Shown here: positions 17,684-26,776 of the stretch, in pieces | Layout: each line of letters starts with the position of its first letter | Numbering within the stretch: position 1 is the stretch's first letter | NCBI RefSeq assembly: GCF_000020365.1 | Contig: NC_012108.1 | Coordinates: 5,296,001-5,360,000 of the forward strand | Reading direction: 5' to 3' | From: Desulforapulum autotrophicum HRM2 | GTDB lineage: Bacteria; Desulfobacterota; Desulfobacteria; Desulfobacterales; Desulfobacteraceae | Length of the DNA: 64,000 nt | Notes under the pieces: model-generated | What the model saw: only the letters and a program-made list of their open reading frames with translations | What the model was told of the DNA's origin: nothing | Database searches by the model: none | Translations under genes and position numbers: made by a program

Positions 17684-20600
17684 CTATATATGTTTTTTGT
17701 GAAGGATCTCAATAATCGGAAGTTCCCATGAATCGATTTTTTCATGTTTGCCATCATAATCCTGCCCATCTGTCTGTTTGCGATTGATAATGCCAAGCAC
17801 CCGGGCATGGAGGATGGTTTGGGTGCGCCCCTGCCATTTGGCCGTTCCCCTGTTCGAAAGCCTTGCAATGGTTTGATGGCGGGTGTTTTCAATAAAAACC
17901 TGATCGTTTTTTTCTTTGAGAATGACGCTTTCCATGGGGGTGAGGGCCGAAAGCGCCCCATGGATCGGATGGTTCCGGGCGAACAAACCGGCATAGGACA
18001 GGAAAAGATCTTCCATCCCCAGGATCGAAACGGTTAAATATTCGTTAAATCCAGGGATCGCCAACGGTTCTGCCCTTGTGACATGGGCAAAGTCATGTTG
18101 TTCCAGAAACGACACATGGGGATTTGGGGAGCCTTGAATCCTTGTGACATGGACGGCCTTCATGGCCCGTGTCATGGCCACGTAAAACAATCGCCGCTCT
18201 TCTTCAATATTCTTTTGTGTCCAATCGCCGTCCAGAATAAATACAAAGGGAAATTCCATACCCTTTACACTGTGGGCCGTACCCAGGAAAACACCGGTCC
18301 CGGTCTTGTGCTCCCGCTTTTCTTCCAAAAGGGTTTCAAGGAAAAAAGCCCTGGCGCGGTCAATGGATATTTCCATGTCCGAATTGACAGCGCACCATGA
18401 TTCGAGAATCTGCCCGATCTGATCCGTCCATGGATTTTTCTGTTTGAACTGATCCAGAACCGCCTGCCTGAGGTCAAGGGGTGTCCTGCTCTCGTTTTTA
18501 TGATTCTCCAGGTATTGGAGAAACACCTGGATCTCTCTTATTCTGAATAATGGAAATCCCGCACCACTTTTGATCGAATGGCAAAAGGGTATCCCTTCTC
18601 TGGCAAGGGCCATCCTGAGGGACACCAACGACGGATAGGCCATGCCCTTACGGGCGACAACTGCGACATCATTGTAATCCATTTCAGGATTGTCCGCCAT
18701 GAGTTGCTTGATCTTTTGGGCAACAAACACCGCCTGGGAGGCGATATCTTTAACCTGGACCACCTGGACCAGTTCATGGGTTTTGATCGTGTGGGCTTCG
18801 TGTTCTTGGGATCTTCTTTTTCCATTGATCCGGCAGGGCCAGTCTGTTTTCATCCGGTTTTTATTTAAAGCGATAAATGCGTTTGAGGCCTGAACGATCG
18901 GATAGGCAGACCTGTAATTTTCCACCAGATAAACGGTTTTTGCCCCATAGTCCTGCTGGAATTGCTTGATGAAACGCAGGTTGGCATTTCTAAATCCATA
19001 AATGCTCTGGTCATCATCCCCCACCGCCATGATGGAAATTCTCGTATCCCGGTCCTGTTCAAGACGGCCGGTCAAGGCCGAGATAAACCGGTATTGTCGA
19101 TCATCAATTTCCTGGTATTCATCCACAAGGAGATAGCGGTATTGTGCCAGCAGAATCTGCCTTGTCTCAGATTGATCAATTCCAACGATTTCCCGCTCTC
19201 CGTTTAACATCTCAACCGCTTCGTCAATGATGGCATCAAAACCCATGGTTTTTTTCCCTGATGCAGGGCCTGTCTGTTTGGCCAGGAAAGACCGGCCGGT
19301 CAGGCGCATGGCAAACCCGTGGTAGGTCATTGCCGTTACCGCATTTGCGCTCCTGCCGGTCAGGGCCCGGATTCTTTTTCGAAGCTCAATCATGGCCTGG
19401 TGGTTGAAACAGAGCACAAGGATGGAAGCGGGGTCAATGGATTTGGCCTTGATCAGCCAGGCACAACGATGAACAATGGTTCGGGTCTTGCCCGAGCCGG
19501 GTCCGGCCAGGACCAGTATATTTTTTTCAGGGGACGCTGCAACAATGGCTTCCTGGGTATGATCTTCAAGGGACTGGATGATTTTTTTATACGCCTCTGC
19601 GGTCATGGCCGTTTGAATCAGGGTTTTCTCCCTGGGGAAATATTGCTGGATAAAGGTATCATAGGAGGATGAAAAATAATCACTGACAAACCCCAGGGCG
19701 GTTTTGATCTTTTCAAGGCCCAGGCGGGCATATTTTTCCATCACATGAACCTGCACGTTTTTCTGGGCATAGTGGTGGGACAGGGGTTCATAATCGCCCT
19801 GGGTATATTGTCTTTTAAGGCTTTCAGGAAGAAGGGTCAGGTTCATGGCCTGGCGGAACACCCCCAGGCCGTTCTGCAGGGTAATCACCTTCATGTCATG
19901 CATGAACAAAAGACTTTGTTCAATCAGCGTCCTGTGATCGCCCCTGTATCCGGAAAGAAAAACATCGGACTGCATCTCCCGGGTGATGTGGGAAAGAAAA
20001 AATTCGGACATCACCTGGGCCTGGCCATGCTGCAGCGGTTTTTCCAGGGCTGAAATAATTGTTGCAAGGCAGAGTCTTGAACAATTGTGGCGCAGCTGCA
20101 TTCGTTGTCGGATCTCCTGCCAGGGAAATTTCACATACACCATCTGCTGCTCAGCCCCTTTTCTGCCGGCTATTTTTAAACTCTTTGCCTGACTTTCTCC
20201 CCGGTCACCGGCAAGGGCCTTTAATAGTCTGCCCACAACATCGGTATTTACCTGGTCAAACCCCTTGTCCTTGAGTCGCTGGGACATCAGCCTGAGATGA
20301 ATGACATCGGCCGTGTCAGGAGAGATTCCTGCATCAGGAGAGAGTTCAGCCATCAGCGCGAGCATCTGGGTTTCAATCTCCATAACGGCCTCGAGCAGTC
20401 TGGATGAGCTGCCCTGTCCCCTAGGCCGGACAAAGGCGGTCATGAGGGCCCCTTCCTTGATCAGTCCAACGTCCGCCATCTGGGATAAAAGCCCGATCAC
20501 AAACCGTGGATCCAAATATTCTTCGGGCAGATTTTCGATTTTTCCCAGATTTGCACAGATAACATCGGCAGATAATATGGAGTCCTTGTCTGCATTGAAC

Positions 20601-22906
20601 AGGGTAAGCAGAATCGTTCGGAACACACTTGCCGTCATTTGGGAGAGGTTCAATGCCGCGATCTTCTCTTCAGCTGCCTCCATGTCCCTGACAAGGGGTT
20701 TGCCGTTGAAAAAGAGTGTCTGGTTGAACGAGCGCTTTAAAAAGCCCTTTCGCTCTAGCCAGCTGACGCCGATTCTTGCCCGGCCGTCATCCTCGACAGA
20801 GTCGGAATAACCGATCAGGCGCATGATTTCCCCGGGAGTGATGACTATCTCCGGGGTTTTTGCCCCTCTTTTTTTCAGCACAGCCAGGATTTTTTTGATG
20901 TCCTTTAACGAAAGTTTTGAATAGGCATTTAATGAAAACTGGTTTTCAATATCTTCCTGTTCGTACAGGAGAATGCAGTCTGCAGGGGCTGTATCCCTCC
21001 CGGCCCGACCCGCCTCCTGGAGGTAGTTTTCAAGGGATCCGGGAATATCGGCATGGATGACCAGGCGAATATCCTTTTTGTCGATGCCCATGCCAAAGGC
21101 ATTGGTCGCACAAATCACAGAAATCTTCCCGGCTACAAAATCATCCTGGGTATTTCGTTTGTCCGGCTCGCTTCGCCCTGCATGGAATGGGTAAGATTCA
21201 ATTCCTCTTTCATTTAAAAAACGACTGAGCACTTCTGTTTTTTTTCTGCTGGCACAATATACAATGGCACCACTGCTCGTGTCAGAGAGACTCTCTTTAA
21301 GACAATTGAAAATCACATCATGCTTTTCAGCCGTTGTCACCGGCCATACCTGAAAATTCAAGTTCTCCCTCTGGACTTCACTGATAAAGCAAACCATATC
21401 AATGCCAAGCTTTTCAGCAAAATGGGTAGAGATTTCTTCAACCACATCCTTTTTTGCGGTTGCCGTAAATGCAGCAATAAGGGGAGGGCATTGGGCCTGT
21501 TTGTTGTGTTCCACAATAAAATCGGCAACATTGAGATAATCCGGCCTGAAATCATGGCCCCATTTGGAAAGGCAGTGGGCCTCATCAAAGATCCAGCATC
21601 CCACCTCCCTTGAACTGATCAATTCTGCCACGCTGAAATTGCGCAATTGCTCAGGAGAAATATATAAGATACCGATATCACCCAGCCTTACCTTTTCCAT
21701 GACATCCCCCCGTTCAGGAAGGGTAAGGCTGCCGTTGATGGCACCGGCCACCTCCATGCCGCAGGTCTTGTTCAGGTTGTCCACCTGATCTTTCATCAGC
21801 GCCTTGAGCGGTGAGATCACAACGCTGAGTTCACCGGTCCTGTGGTACCGGTGAAGGGCTGGAATCTGATAGCAGATGGATTTCCCGCCGCCCGTGGGCA
21901 GAATGCCCAGCAAAGGGTGACCCCCAAGGTTTGCCTCAATGATTTCCTGCTGGAGTTTCCGACCGTCGGGCAGCCTGCGGTATTGGTCAAACCCAAAGTA
22001 ACGCTTTAGGAGCTTTTCAGCGTCATTATTCGCCCTGCAACAGGCGCAGTTGCTGCTGCCACAGGCATACCGAAGCCGGGTGATGATGTCGGAAATCCCA
22101 GGAAATTCGTGTCGCACCCAGGGAGGGATGATGGAATTGCCGCCGGACACCCTGAGCCAGGACAGGACATAGGCAAGAACAGGTCTCTTTTGGGGATCAT
22201 GGCAGAATTCCTCCCAGACCGTTTCAAAGGCGGTTGAACATATTTTTTCCCGGCATATCGCCAGGAATATCTGTCTGGCCCTGTCCGTGTCTGGAACAGA
22301 TTCGGACAAGGCGTGGAACAGATCAAAAATGCCAGTCATCCCCATGCCTGGATTTTTGGAACAAAATGGTTCAAAAGCAAAGGCATAAAATGAGATCAAT
22401 CCAGGATCTTCCTGGTTTAACACAGAAAAGGCCGTCACCTGATCTTCAAACACAGCCCAGGTCAGATGGGCGTCTGCCACCGGGTTATTCTTGCTGTTCT
22501 TGATCAATTTGTAATCTTTTATCAGTTTGTGATAGGGATTTTCCGGAAATGCCAGGGGGGACAGATAAAGGGTATCAATGACCGGCAGACGCAAAATCGG
22601 CGCGTCCGGGAACGCTTCTTTTGCAAGCACAAGGTCATGATTGATGATATTGTGCCCCAGGATATAGTCGGCCCCGGATGAAAACTCTGACAATTGCCCC
22701 AGGGCAGCCCGGGTATCCTTGATGCCTTTTCTTTCAAAGGTGCTGCCGTTAAAGACTGCACCAACATGGAATACATCCCCTTTGGGAACCGCTTCAAAAT
22801 CGATGATAAGGACGTGCTTAAACTTCCCGAAGATCCGGCTGACCCACTCCTCAACCGGTTTGACATCCTTACCCGGAAGATCTGTATCCAAGACAGGTTC
22901 AGCCAT
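17684..22906 (-). CDS. Triple fusion: DnaQ-like exonuclease, RecQ-like helicase and UvrD/Rep-like helicase
   Basis: A 1740-residue protein. Residues 30-160 resemble a DEDD 3'-5' exonuclease: IIDFEAV (Asp36, Glu38), HNIINHDL (His90, Asp91) and NNPVADAHLT (Asp145); the usual His of the last motif is Asn here, so nuclease activity is uncertain. A Cys cluster (Cys282, Cys287, Cys289, Cys290) follows. A RecQ-type superfamily 2 core starts with PTGGGKS (337-343), DEAH (441-444) and an AGRAGRD motif VI. The C-terminal third is a superfamily 1A helicase: AGPGSGKTRT (about 1130), VDEYQEID (about 1259), GDDDQSIYGFR, and HSVKGMEF with VAMTRA near the end. The ATG is preceded by GGGAAAGG. It is a single gene; two motors of opposite expected polarity in one chain suggest DNA repair or processing of recombination intermediates. 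Confidence 0.9.
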   Translation of the reverse strand: MAEPVLDTDLPGKDVKPVEEWVSRIFGKFKHVLIIDFEAVPKGDVFHVGAVFNGSTFERKGIKDTRAALGQLSEFSSGADYILGHNIINHDLVLAKEAFPDAPILRLPVIDTLYLSPLAFPENPYHKLIKDYKLIKNSKNNPVADAHLTWAVFEDQVTAFSVLNQEDPGLISFYAFAFEPFCSKNPGMGMTGIFDLFHALSESVPDTDRARQIFLAICREKICSTAFETVWEEFCHDPQKRPVLAYVLSWLRVSGGNSIIPPWVRHEFPGISDIITRLRYACGSSNCACCRANNDAEKLLKRYFGFDQYRRLPDGRKLQQEIIEANLGGHPLLGILPTGGGKSICYQIPALHRYHRTGELSVVISPLKALMKDQVDNLNKTCGMEVAGAINGSLTLPERGDVMEKVRLGDIGILYISPEQLRNFSVAELISSREVGCWIFDEAHCLSKWGHDFRPDYLNVADFIVEHNKQAQCPPLIAAFTATAKKDVVEEISTHFAEKLGIDMVCFISEVQRENLNFQVWPVTTAEKHDVIFNCLKESLSDTSSGAIVYCASRKKTEVLSRFLNERGIESYPFHAGRSEPDKRNTQDDFVAGKISVICATNAFGMGIDKKDIRLVIHADIPGSLENYLQEAGRAGRDTAPADCILLYEQEDIENQFSLNAYSKLSLKDIKKILAVLKKRGAKTPEIVITPGEIMRLIGYSDSVEDDGRARIGVSWLERKGFLKRSFNQTLFFNGKPLVRDMEAAEEKIAALNLSQMTASVFRTILLTLFNADKDSILSADVICANLGKIENLPEEYLDPRFVIGLLSQMADVGLIKEGALMTAFVRPRGQGSSSRLLEAVMEIETQMLALMAELSPDAGISPDTADVIHLRLMSQRLKDKGFDQVNTDVVGRLLKALAGDRGESQAKSLKIAGRKGAEQQMVYVKFPWQEIRQRMQLRHNCSRLCLATIISALEKPLQHGQAQVMSEFFLSHITREMQSDVFLSGYRGDHRTLIEQSLLFMHDMKVITLQNGLGVFRQAMNLTLLPESLKRQYTQGDYEPLSHHYAQKNVQVHVMEKYARLGLEKIKTALGFVSDYFSSSYDTFIQQYFPREKTLIQTAMTAEAYKKIIQSLEDHTQEAIVAASPEKNILVLAGPGSGKTRTIVHRCAWLIKAKSIDPASILVLCFNHQAMIELRKRIRALTGRSANAVTAMTYHGFAMRLTGRSFLAKQTGPASGKKTMGFDAIIDEAVEMLNGEREIVGIDQSETRQILLAQYRYLLVDEYQEIDDRQYRFISALTGRLEQDRDTRISIMAVGDDDQSIYGFRNANLRFIKQFQQDYGAKTVYLVENYRSAYPIVQASNAFIALNKNRMKTDWPCRINGKRRSQEHEAHTIKTHELVQVVQVKDIASQAVFVAQKIKQLMADNPEMDYNDVAVVARKGMAYPSLVSLRMALAREGIPFCHSIKSGAGFPLFRIREIQVFLQYLENHKNESRTPLDLRQAVLDQFKQKNPWTDQIGQILESWCAVNSDMEISIDRARAFFLETLLEEKREHKTGTGVFLGTAHSVKGMEFPFVFILDGDWTQKNIEEERRLFYVAMTRAMKAVHVTRIQGSPNPHVSFLEQHDFAHVTRAEPLAIPGFNEYLTVSILGMEDLFLSYAGLFARNHPIHGALSALTPMESVILKEKNDQVFIENTRHQTIARLSNRGTAKWQGRTQTILHARVLGIINRKQTDGQDYDGKHEKIDSWELPIIEILHKKHI

Positions 22907-23090
22907 GACTGCTTAACCTTTCCCTGCCACATCTGGATATCTCAAATGGGGCAGTATCAATTGGAGCATATTGGAATATGTGCCCATTGACGTAACGCAG
23001 AAAACAGGTAAAAAGACAAGTTGGATGGTACATTTTATTGTTTCCATGGCCCTTATTGTGCTTTTGACAATATCTTGCCCCCGTTCTAAG

Positions 23091-23151
23091 CCGAACAAAA
23101 GTGCAATAATGCAAGCTTGACCCCATGTAACAGCCAATCTTGAAAGTTGAG
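23091..23151 (-). repeat. Fragment of a dispersed repeat (related to the element at 61352-61523)
   Basis: Read on the minus strand from 23151, the sequence begins CTCAACTTTCAAGATTGGCTG and continues through a 26-nt stretch (23116-23091) identical to 61388-61413 on the plus strand. The similarity continues with small differences to about 23065. No inverted partner end is seen towards 22907, so this is a partial copy. It fills much of the 371-nt gap 22907-23277, which otherwise has no gene. Confidence 0.6.
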
Positions 23152-23277
23152 TTTTAAGTATAATGCAAAATTTAAGTCAATAATAGATTATAAGTTTTAA
23201 AAAGAATAATGTGATACCTTGCATCAGGTAAGTTTGTAAAGATTGATTATCACCACCGAAACTGCAAGGGAGCACAC

Positions 23278-24048
23278 ATGAGTTCAAAAAATGTATCTGG
23301 CCCTGTGCCATTCAGACAACTGGGAAAAAGTATCATAATCAACAATATTTCCCCTCGAATATGCACGTATTCCTGCGTATACTGCCACCTGGATAAACCT
23401 CCAAAAATAATCATGTACAGGTGTGTCTTTCATGATTCGAACACATTGGTGGAAGAGACGAAAATAAAATTAATCAATGCGCAAGCCAATAATGAATCCA
23501 TTGAATACTTGACCATTGTTTCAGATGGCGAACCAACACTTGATGTAAAACTGGGACTGTTAATTGACCGACTGCGTCCGCTGGGTATCAAAATTGCCGT
23601 CATCACCAACTCGTCCCTCCTGCACAGGGCTGACGTTCAATATGCCCTGGGCAAGGCAGACCTAGTATCATTTAAAATTGATACACTGGATGAAAAGACA
23701 TGGCGGAAAATCAATCGCCCCCATAACATCATTAAATTTGATGTCATGCTGGATGGCATCTGTTCTTTTGCCAAAAAATTTACCGGACAGATTGTAACGG
23801 AAACCATGCTGATCAAAGGGCTGAATGACGACATGATAGACATTGAAAAAACAGCTGATTTTATCCGGGGCATCAATTGCGCCACAGCATACTTGAGCAT
23901 TCCAACACAGCCGCCTGTTGAAAAATGGGTAGAGCCTCCCGAAGAACAAACCCTTAAGCAGGCCTACCAGGTGTTTGACAACCGTGGGATAAATACCGAA
24001 TACCTGATACCAGACTCCGCTCCAGCCATGGGGGTAGTTAAAGCTTAA
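23278..24048 (+). CDS. Radical SAM protein (wyosine-type/COG0731-like)
   Basis: A 256-residue radical S-adenosylmethionine enzyme. The [4Fe-4S] cluster motif C-x3-C-x2-C is CTYSCVYC near residue 32. SDGEPTLD near 82 matches the SAM-contacting GEPT-type motif, and ITNSSLL near 105 and the KIDTLDEKTW segment are typical of the COG0731 group, which includes tRNA-wyosine enzymes and many proteins of unknown role. The substrate is therefore open. It has no partner gene: it is preceded by a repeat-containing gap and its 3' end overlaps the 3' end of the minus-strand acetyltransferase gene by 11 nt. RBS AAGGGAG is 7 nt upstream. Confidence 0.85.
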   Translation: MSSKNVSGPVPFRQLGKSIIINNISPRICTYSCVYCHLDKPPKIIMYRCVFHDSNTLVEETKIKLINAQANNESIEYLTIVSDGEPTLDVKLGLLIDRLRPLGIKIAVITNSSLLHRADVQYALGKADLVSFKIDTLDEKTWRKINRPHNIIKFDVMLDGICSFAKKFTGQIVTETMLIKGLNDDMIDIEKTADFIRGINCATAYLSIPTQPPVEKWVEPPEEQTLKQAYQVFDNRGINTEYLIPDSAPAMGVVKA

Positions 24049-26731
24049 GGGATACCAGCTTATTGCCGGGGTCTTCCCCGTCCGATGTGACTTGAAAGCC
24101 AAATACACGGCACAGTTTGAGCATGGATTTATTCTCACTGAGGACATCGCCAAAGACTTCACCGATTCCCTGACTGCCGGCATAATCGATGATGCGGCGA
24201 AGAAGCATGGGCCCGAGCCCCAGACCCGTCATGTCGCCACGCAGCAAAATGGCAAATTCTGCACGCTCTTTGTCCGGGTCTGCACTGAGTTGCACTAATC
24301 CATAAAGTTCCGTTGCTCCTTCTTTGTTTTTACCTTCCACCACCAAGGCCATCTCCCGGTCATAGTCGATCTGGGTGAGCCGGGCAGCCAGGGTATGGGG
24401 CATGGTGTTCATGGGATGTAAAAAACGCAGGCGAATCTCTTCCGGAGACAGGCTGGCAAAGATCTTTTGAAAATCTGGCTCATCTTCCGGGCGGATCGGG
24501 CGGATGAGCAATGTTTGCCCGTCCGGCAGATTCAGGATTTCTTCTAATTCTTTGGGATAGGGATGAATTGCCAGTCGATCGATTGCCGGACAGATGGCCT
24601 TGACCAGTTTGATACGGGCATCCAGAACCAGCACCCCATGCGCATCTGCCAGCAGTGGGTTGATCTCCAACTCGGCAATATCGGCAATATCACAAACCAG
24701 CTGGGAGATTTTCACCAGGGTAAGGGCGATACTGTCCAGATTTGCCCCCGGCATTCCAGGATAGCCCTGCAAAAGACGATAAACCCTGGTACGGGCCATC
24801 ACTTCATGGGCCAGTTTCATATTGAGCGGGGGAAGTGCCAGGGCCTTGTCCCCGATCACTTCCACGGCCATGCCACCATGACCGACCATGAGCACCGGGC
24901 CAAAAAGCGCATCATCAGCCATCCCGATAATCAGTTCATGGGCATGGGGGCGGTGAACCATTGGCTGCACCGTAAATCCCTGGAAATGAGCATCAGGCCG
25001 CAGATGACGTACACGCTCCAGCATGGCAGCTGCGTTTTTACATACCACGTCCGGGGTTTCAAGGTTGAGGCTGACACCGCTGACATCAGACTTGTGAATA
25101 ATATCTGGTGAAACAATTTTCAAGGCCGTTGGTCCGCCGATTGTTTCAGCCAGCCCAGCGGCAGCTTCCGGAGAGGAGGCTTCATGGGTTGCCACCACAG
25201 GAATGGCGTAGGCTGCCAGGACTGCCATGGCTTCTGATACCGTCAGCCATGAACGATTTTCAGCCAATGCCCCATCAATAATTTTTTGGGCCGTGGCTGA
25301 ATCCGGGGTGAAGACCTCAGGAATGTTGGGTGGGGTTTCCATCAACATTTCCTGACTCTTATGGTAACGGACGATCTGCATGAAGCCCCTTACGGCTTCG
25401 GCAGGTGTGGTGTAAGTGGGAATACGGTTCTCAGTAAAAATGCGCCGGGCCTCCAGGGCCGATTCATTACCGATCCAGCAGGTGAGTACCAGCTTGCGGT
25501 TGTACGTCGATATTTTGTCTTGAAGGGTATTGATCACAGCGTTTGAGGCCTCAGTGGATGAAGCCACGGCCGAGGGACAATTGATCACTAGAACAGCATC
25601 TGTCCCCGTATCATTAGCAAGGGCCTCCAGGGCGTCACCATACCGGCTGCCCGGGGCATCATTCATGATATTGACTGGATTGCCATGGGACCAGGCAGAC
25701 GGAAGAATCTGGTTGAAACGGTCAAGGGTATCAGGCCCAAGCACTGCCAGCTGGCCGCCACGATCAATCAGCGTGTCGGTGGCCATCACCCCCATGCTCC
25801 TTCCATTGGTTAAAATTGCCAGGCGATTCCCTGAAACCCGGCGGGCCACTGCCAGGGTCTGGACCGCATTAAACAAGGCCTGCATATCCTTGACCCGCAG
25901 CATTCCTGTCCGTCTAAAGGCAGCGTCATAAAAGGCATCAGAACCGGTTGGGAAACCAGTGTGTGACGCTGGGGCCAGAACATTTTCTCCATGCCGGCCG
26001 GCCTTGACGACAATCACTGGTTTAATACGGGCGACAGCCCGGGCCGCAGAAATAAATTTTCGAGCGCCGGTAATTTCTTCAATGTAAAGCAGGATTGCCT
26101 GGGTTGAATAATCATAGGCCAGGTAATCCAGCATATCGCCGAAATCCCCATCAGCCATCTCTCCCAGAGCAACACACTTGGAGAATCCGATTCCCTGGGA
26201 GGTTCCCCAGTCCAGAACCGCTGTCAGGACGGTTCCAGACTGGGCCACAAGGGCAAGATTCCCAGACAAAGGGGGAGCATGTCCAAAACTTGCGTTGAGG
26301 CCGATTCCAGGAACCATAACCCCCAGGGAACTTGGACCAACAATGCGAAACAGGTGGGGCCTGGCAGCTGCCAGCATGGCCATGTTTAATTCCTGGTGAT
26401 GGGGGTCAGTATCGTTGGTAAATCCGTCAGTGAGGACCACCGCGGCCCGGGTGCCCCGTTTGCCAAGTTGGGCAATCATTTCCGGAATGGTATCAGGTGG
26501 TGTTACAATCACTGCCAGATCAGGTGCCCTGGGCAGACTTGCAACATCCGGATAGGTTTTTACACCTTCAATGGTTTTGAACTCTGTGCTTACAGGAAAA
26601 ATTTCTCCCTTGAAACCGGCGCTGAACAAATTACCAGCCACCACCCTCCCAATGGTTCCGGGTGTCTGACTTGCACCAATCAGGGCCACCGAACAAGGGG
26701 CAAAGAGATATTTCAGATTTCTGATTGTCAT
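24038..26731 (-). CDS. Pat-type protein lysine acetyltransferase (NDP-forming acyl-CoA synthetase domains fused to GNAT)
   Basis: An 897-residue protein with the order of Pat/YfiQ proteins: CoA-binding domain (1-130), succinyl-CoA-synthetase-like ligase domain (about 150-450), ATP-grasp domain (about 480-690) and a C-terminal GNAT acetyltransferase (about 715-890; GLGLGPMLLRRIIDYA is the acetyl-CoA pyrophosphate loop, and NKSMLKLCRVFGF follows). In Pat the synthetase part is regulatory and the GNAT part acetylates acetyl-CoA synthetase. It starts 45 nt after the stop of an acetyl-CoA synthetase gene on the same strand, so the target is probably its neighbour. The alternative, a working ADP-forming acetyl-CoA synthetase, would need the phospho-His in the ligase domain to be checked. 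Confidence 0.85.
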   Translation of the reverse strand: MTIRNLKYLFAPCSVALIGASQTPGTIGRVVAGNLFSAGFKGEIFPVSTEFKTIEGVKTYPDVASLPRAPDLAVIVTPPDTIPEMIAQLGKRGTRAAVVLTDGFTNDTDPHHQELNMAMLAAARPHLFRIVGPSSLGVMVPGIGLNASFGHAPPLSGNLALVAQSGTVLTAVLDWGTSQGIGFSKCVALGEMADGDFGDMLDYLAYDYSTQAILLYIEEITGARKFISAARAVARIKPVIVVKAGRHGENVLAPASHTGFPTGSDAFYDAAFRRTGMLRVKDMQALFNAVQTLAVARRVSGNRLAILTNGRSMGVMATDTLIDRGGQLAVLGPDTLDRFNQILPSAWSHGNPVNIMNDAPGSRYGDALEALANDTGTDAVLVINCPSAVASSTEASNAVINTLQDKISTYNRKLVLTCWIGNESALEARRIFTENRIPTYTTPAEAVRGFMQIVRYHKSQEMLMETPPNIPEVFTPDSATAQKIIDGALAENRSWLTVSEAMAVLAAYAIPVVATHEASSPEAAAGLAETIGGPTALKIVSPDIIHKSDVSGVSLNLETPDVVCKNAAAMLERVRHLRPDAHFQGFTVQPMVHRPHAHELIIGMADDALFGPVLMVGHGGMAVEVIGDKALALPPLNMKLAHEVMARTRVYRLLQGYPGMPGANLDSIALTLVKISQLVCDIADIAELEINPLLADAHGVLVLDARIKLVKAICPAIDRLAIHPYPKELEEILNLPDGQTLLIRPIRPEDEPDFQKIFASLSPEEIRLRFLHPMNTMPHTLAARLTQIDYDREMALVVEGKNKEGATELYGLVQLSADPDKERAEFAILLRGDMTGLGLGPMLLRRIIDYAGSQGIGEVFGDVLSENKSMLKLCRVFGFQVTSDGEDPGNKLVSLKL

Positions 26732-26776
26732 GTTAGATTCTCCCTGTTGTGTCTTTTGTTCTATTTTAAATGGCCA

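Noticed and set aside
22913-23137. Short minus-strand frame (about 74 codons) in the gap before the radical SAM gene
   Set aside because: It coincides with the dispersed repeat shared with 61352-61523, where the corresponding frame is broken, so it is unlikely to encode a protein.
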